Origin: Candidatus Zhuqueibacterota bacterium
GTDB taxonomy: Bacteria; Zhuqueibacterota; Zhuqueibacteria; Residuimicrobiales; Krinioviventaceae
DNA length: 5,870 nucleotides
NCBI GenBank assembly: GCA_003854995.1
Contig: RQOI01000420.1
Span: 1 to 5,870 of the forward strand
Reading direction: 5' to 3'
The notes below the pieces were generated by a model that was given only the letters and a program-made list of their open reading frames with translations, was not told the DNA's origin and searched no databases. Positions 5,656 through 5,870 of the stretch are shown here, one piece after another; position 1 is the first letter of the stretch; the number at the start of each line of letters is the position of its first letter. A program made the translations under genes and the position numbers.

Positions 5656-5682
5656 CTCCGCGGTCTCGGCGTGCTCGGTGGT
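5656..5682. repeat. Three tandem 9-bp units (CTCSGYGKK-like)
   Basis: CTCCGCGGT, CTCGGCGTG and CTCGGTGGT follow without gaps at exactly 9-bp steps, 6 bp beyond the end of the deacetylase gene. It is the most regular of the repeat tracts in the window and resembles a GC-rich variant of the CTCTGCGGT units at 372 and 451. Confidence 0.6.
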
Positions 5683-5687
5683 TCTAT

Positions 5688-5870
5688 TTATTTTCCGAAA
5701 GCGCGATTTTTATGAATATAGGTCGCAATTTCACTCACCGTGTCAATCCAGATGCCATTGCCCGGATTCTTGGCATAGTCACACAGCTGCACAAGAGCGG
5801 AAAGTTGGGTCGTCTGATGACCGGCGTCGTTCATCTCGTGTCCGGCGAGAATGAGCCATCGGCCTTCTGC
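5688..5870 (-). CDS. Probable polysaccharide deacetylase (NodB-like), C-terminal end, cut by the right edge
   Basis: Sixty residues and a TAA stop are visible. They read GRWLILAGHEMNDAGHQTTQ, then a short helix (LSALVQLCDYAKN), then GNGIWIDTVSEIATYI and a basic tail. The GHE motif in a hydrophobic strand, the QTT, and the IWIDTV plus xIAxYI ending are what I associate with the last strands and helix of polysaccharide-deacetylase-family proteins found beside glycan-degrading genes. These are metal-dependent enzymes that remove N- or O-acetyl groups from glycans. The catalytic N-terminal motifs (TFDD, HxxxH) would lie outside the window, so activity, length and any signal peptide cannot be judged. 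The gene is in the same direction as the ceramidase-like gene, 193 bp upstream. Confidence 0.6.
   Translation of the reverse strand, partial: AEGRWLILAGHEMNDAGHQTTQLSALVQLCDYAKNPGNGIWIDTVSEIATYIHKNRAFGK

Larger units (their letters stand above)
5495..5687. other. Intergenic gap between deacetylase and ceramidase-like genes
   Basis: No gene is seen. The frame upstream of the ceramidase-like start is open to 5620 but gives no family-like sequence and no signal peptide at its start. The gap holds that gene's ribosome-binding site, an A/T-rich stretch (5541-5551), a very degenerate repeat-like patch (about 5551-5577), and a clean 9-bp period tract (5656-5682) just after the deacetylase stop codon. 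Confidence 0.55.

Noticed and set aside
5599..5682. Terminator after the deacetylase gene
   Set aside because: ACCACC and GGTGGT segments could pair but are about 70 bases apart with no compact stem-loop plus T-run.

Overview
The window looks like accessory carbohydrate-utilisation DNA from a Gram-negative environmental heterotroph. Two predicted exported hydrolases carry clear N-terminal signal peptides. Coding DNA is moderately GC-rich, while the gaps are wide, AT-rich and full of small degenerate repeats. I suspect a phylum of the FCB or PVC superphyla, or a candidate phylum such as KSB1, because similar gene sets and intergenic repeats are familiar there. No marker gene in the window proves this.

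All five supported genes lie on the minus strand. In transcription order they are: the C-terminal end of a probable polysaccharide deacetylase (5870-5688, start outside the window); a secreted neutral/alkaline-ceramidase-like protein (5494-4220); a secreted glycoside hydrolase family 3 enzyme (3690-1339); a HAD-superfamily sugar-phosphatase-like protein (1144-473); and the N-terminus of a sodium:solute symporter (about 236-1, continuing beyond the left edge). The long plus-strand reading frames opposite these genes are shadows.

The gaps are 193, 529, 194 and about 236 bp, too wide for a tightly packed operon, although the shared direction suggests one functional locus. Every gap holds repeats. 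One family has an 8-11 bp rhythm with cores such as CTTTGCG, CTCTGCGGT or CACAAAG. A second family, with AATC at 8-9 bp steps, lies between the GH3 and HAD genes. The 529-bp gap before the GH3 gene also has three hairpin elements in a row (3785-3918) and an inverted pair of the first repeat family.

A plausible working model is that exported enzymes remove a sugar or acyl group from a glycan or glycolipid, the symporter imports the product, and the HAD phosphatase acts on a phosphorylated intermediate inside the cell. A GH3 glucosidase beside a ceramidase homologue makes glucosylceramide-type substrates a testable idea. However, both enzymes differ from the textbook active sites: the GH3 has Glu where the Asp nucleophile is expected and Cys in place of the Lys of the Lys-His pair, and the ceramidase homologue seems to have Asp where the ceramidase nucleophilic Ser should be. 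No wholly new system is evident. The unusual active sites and the structured gaps deserve the second look.
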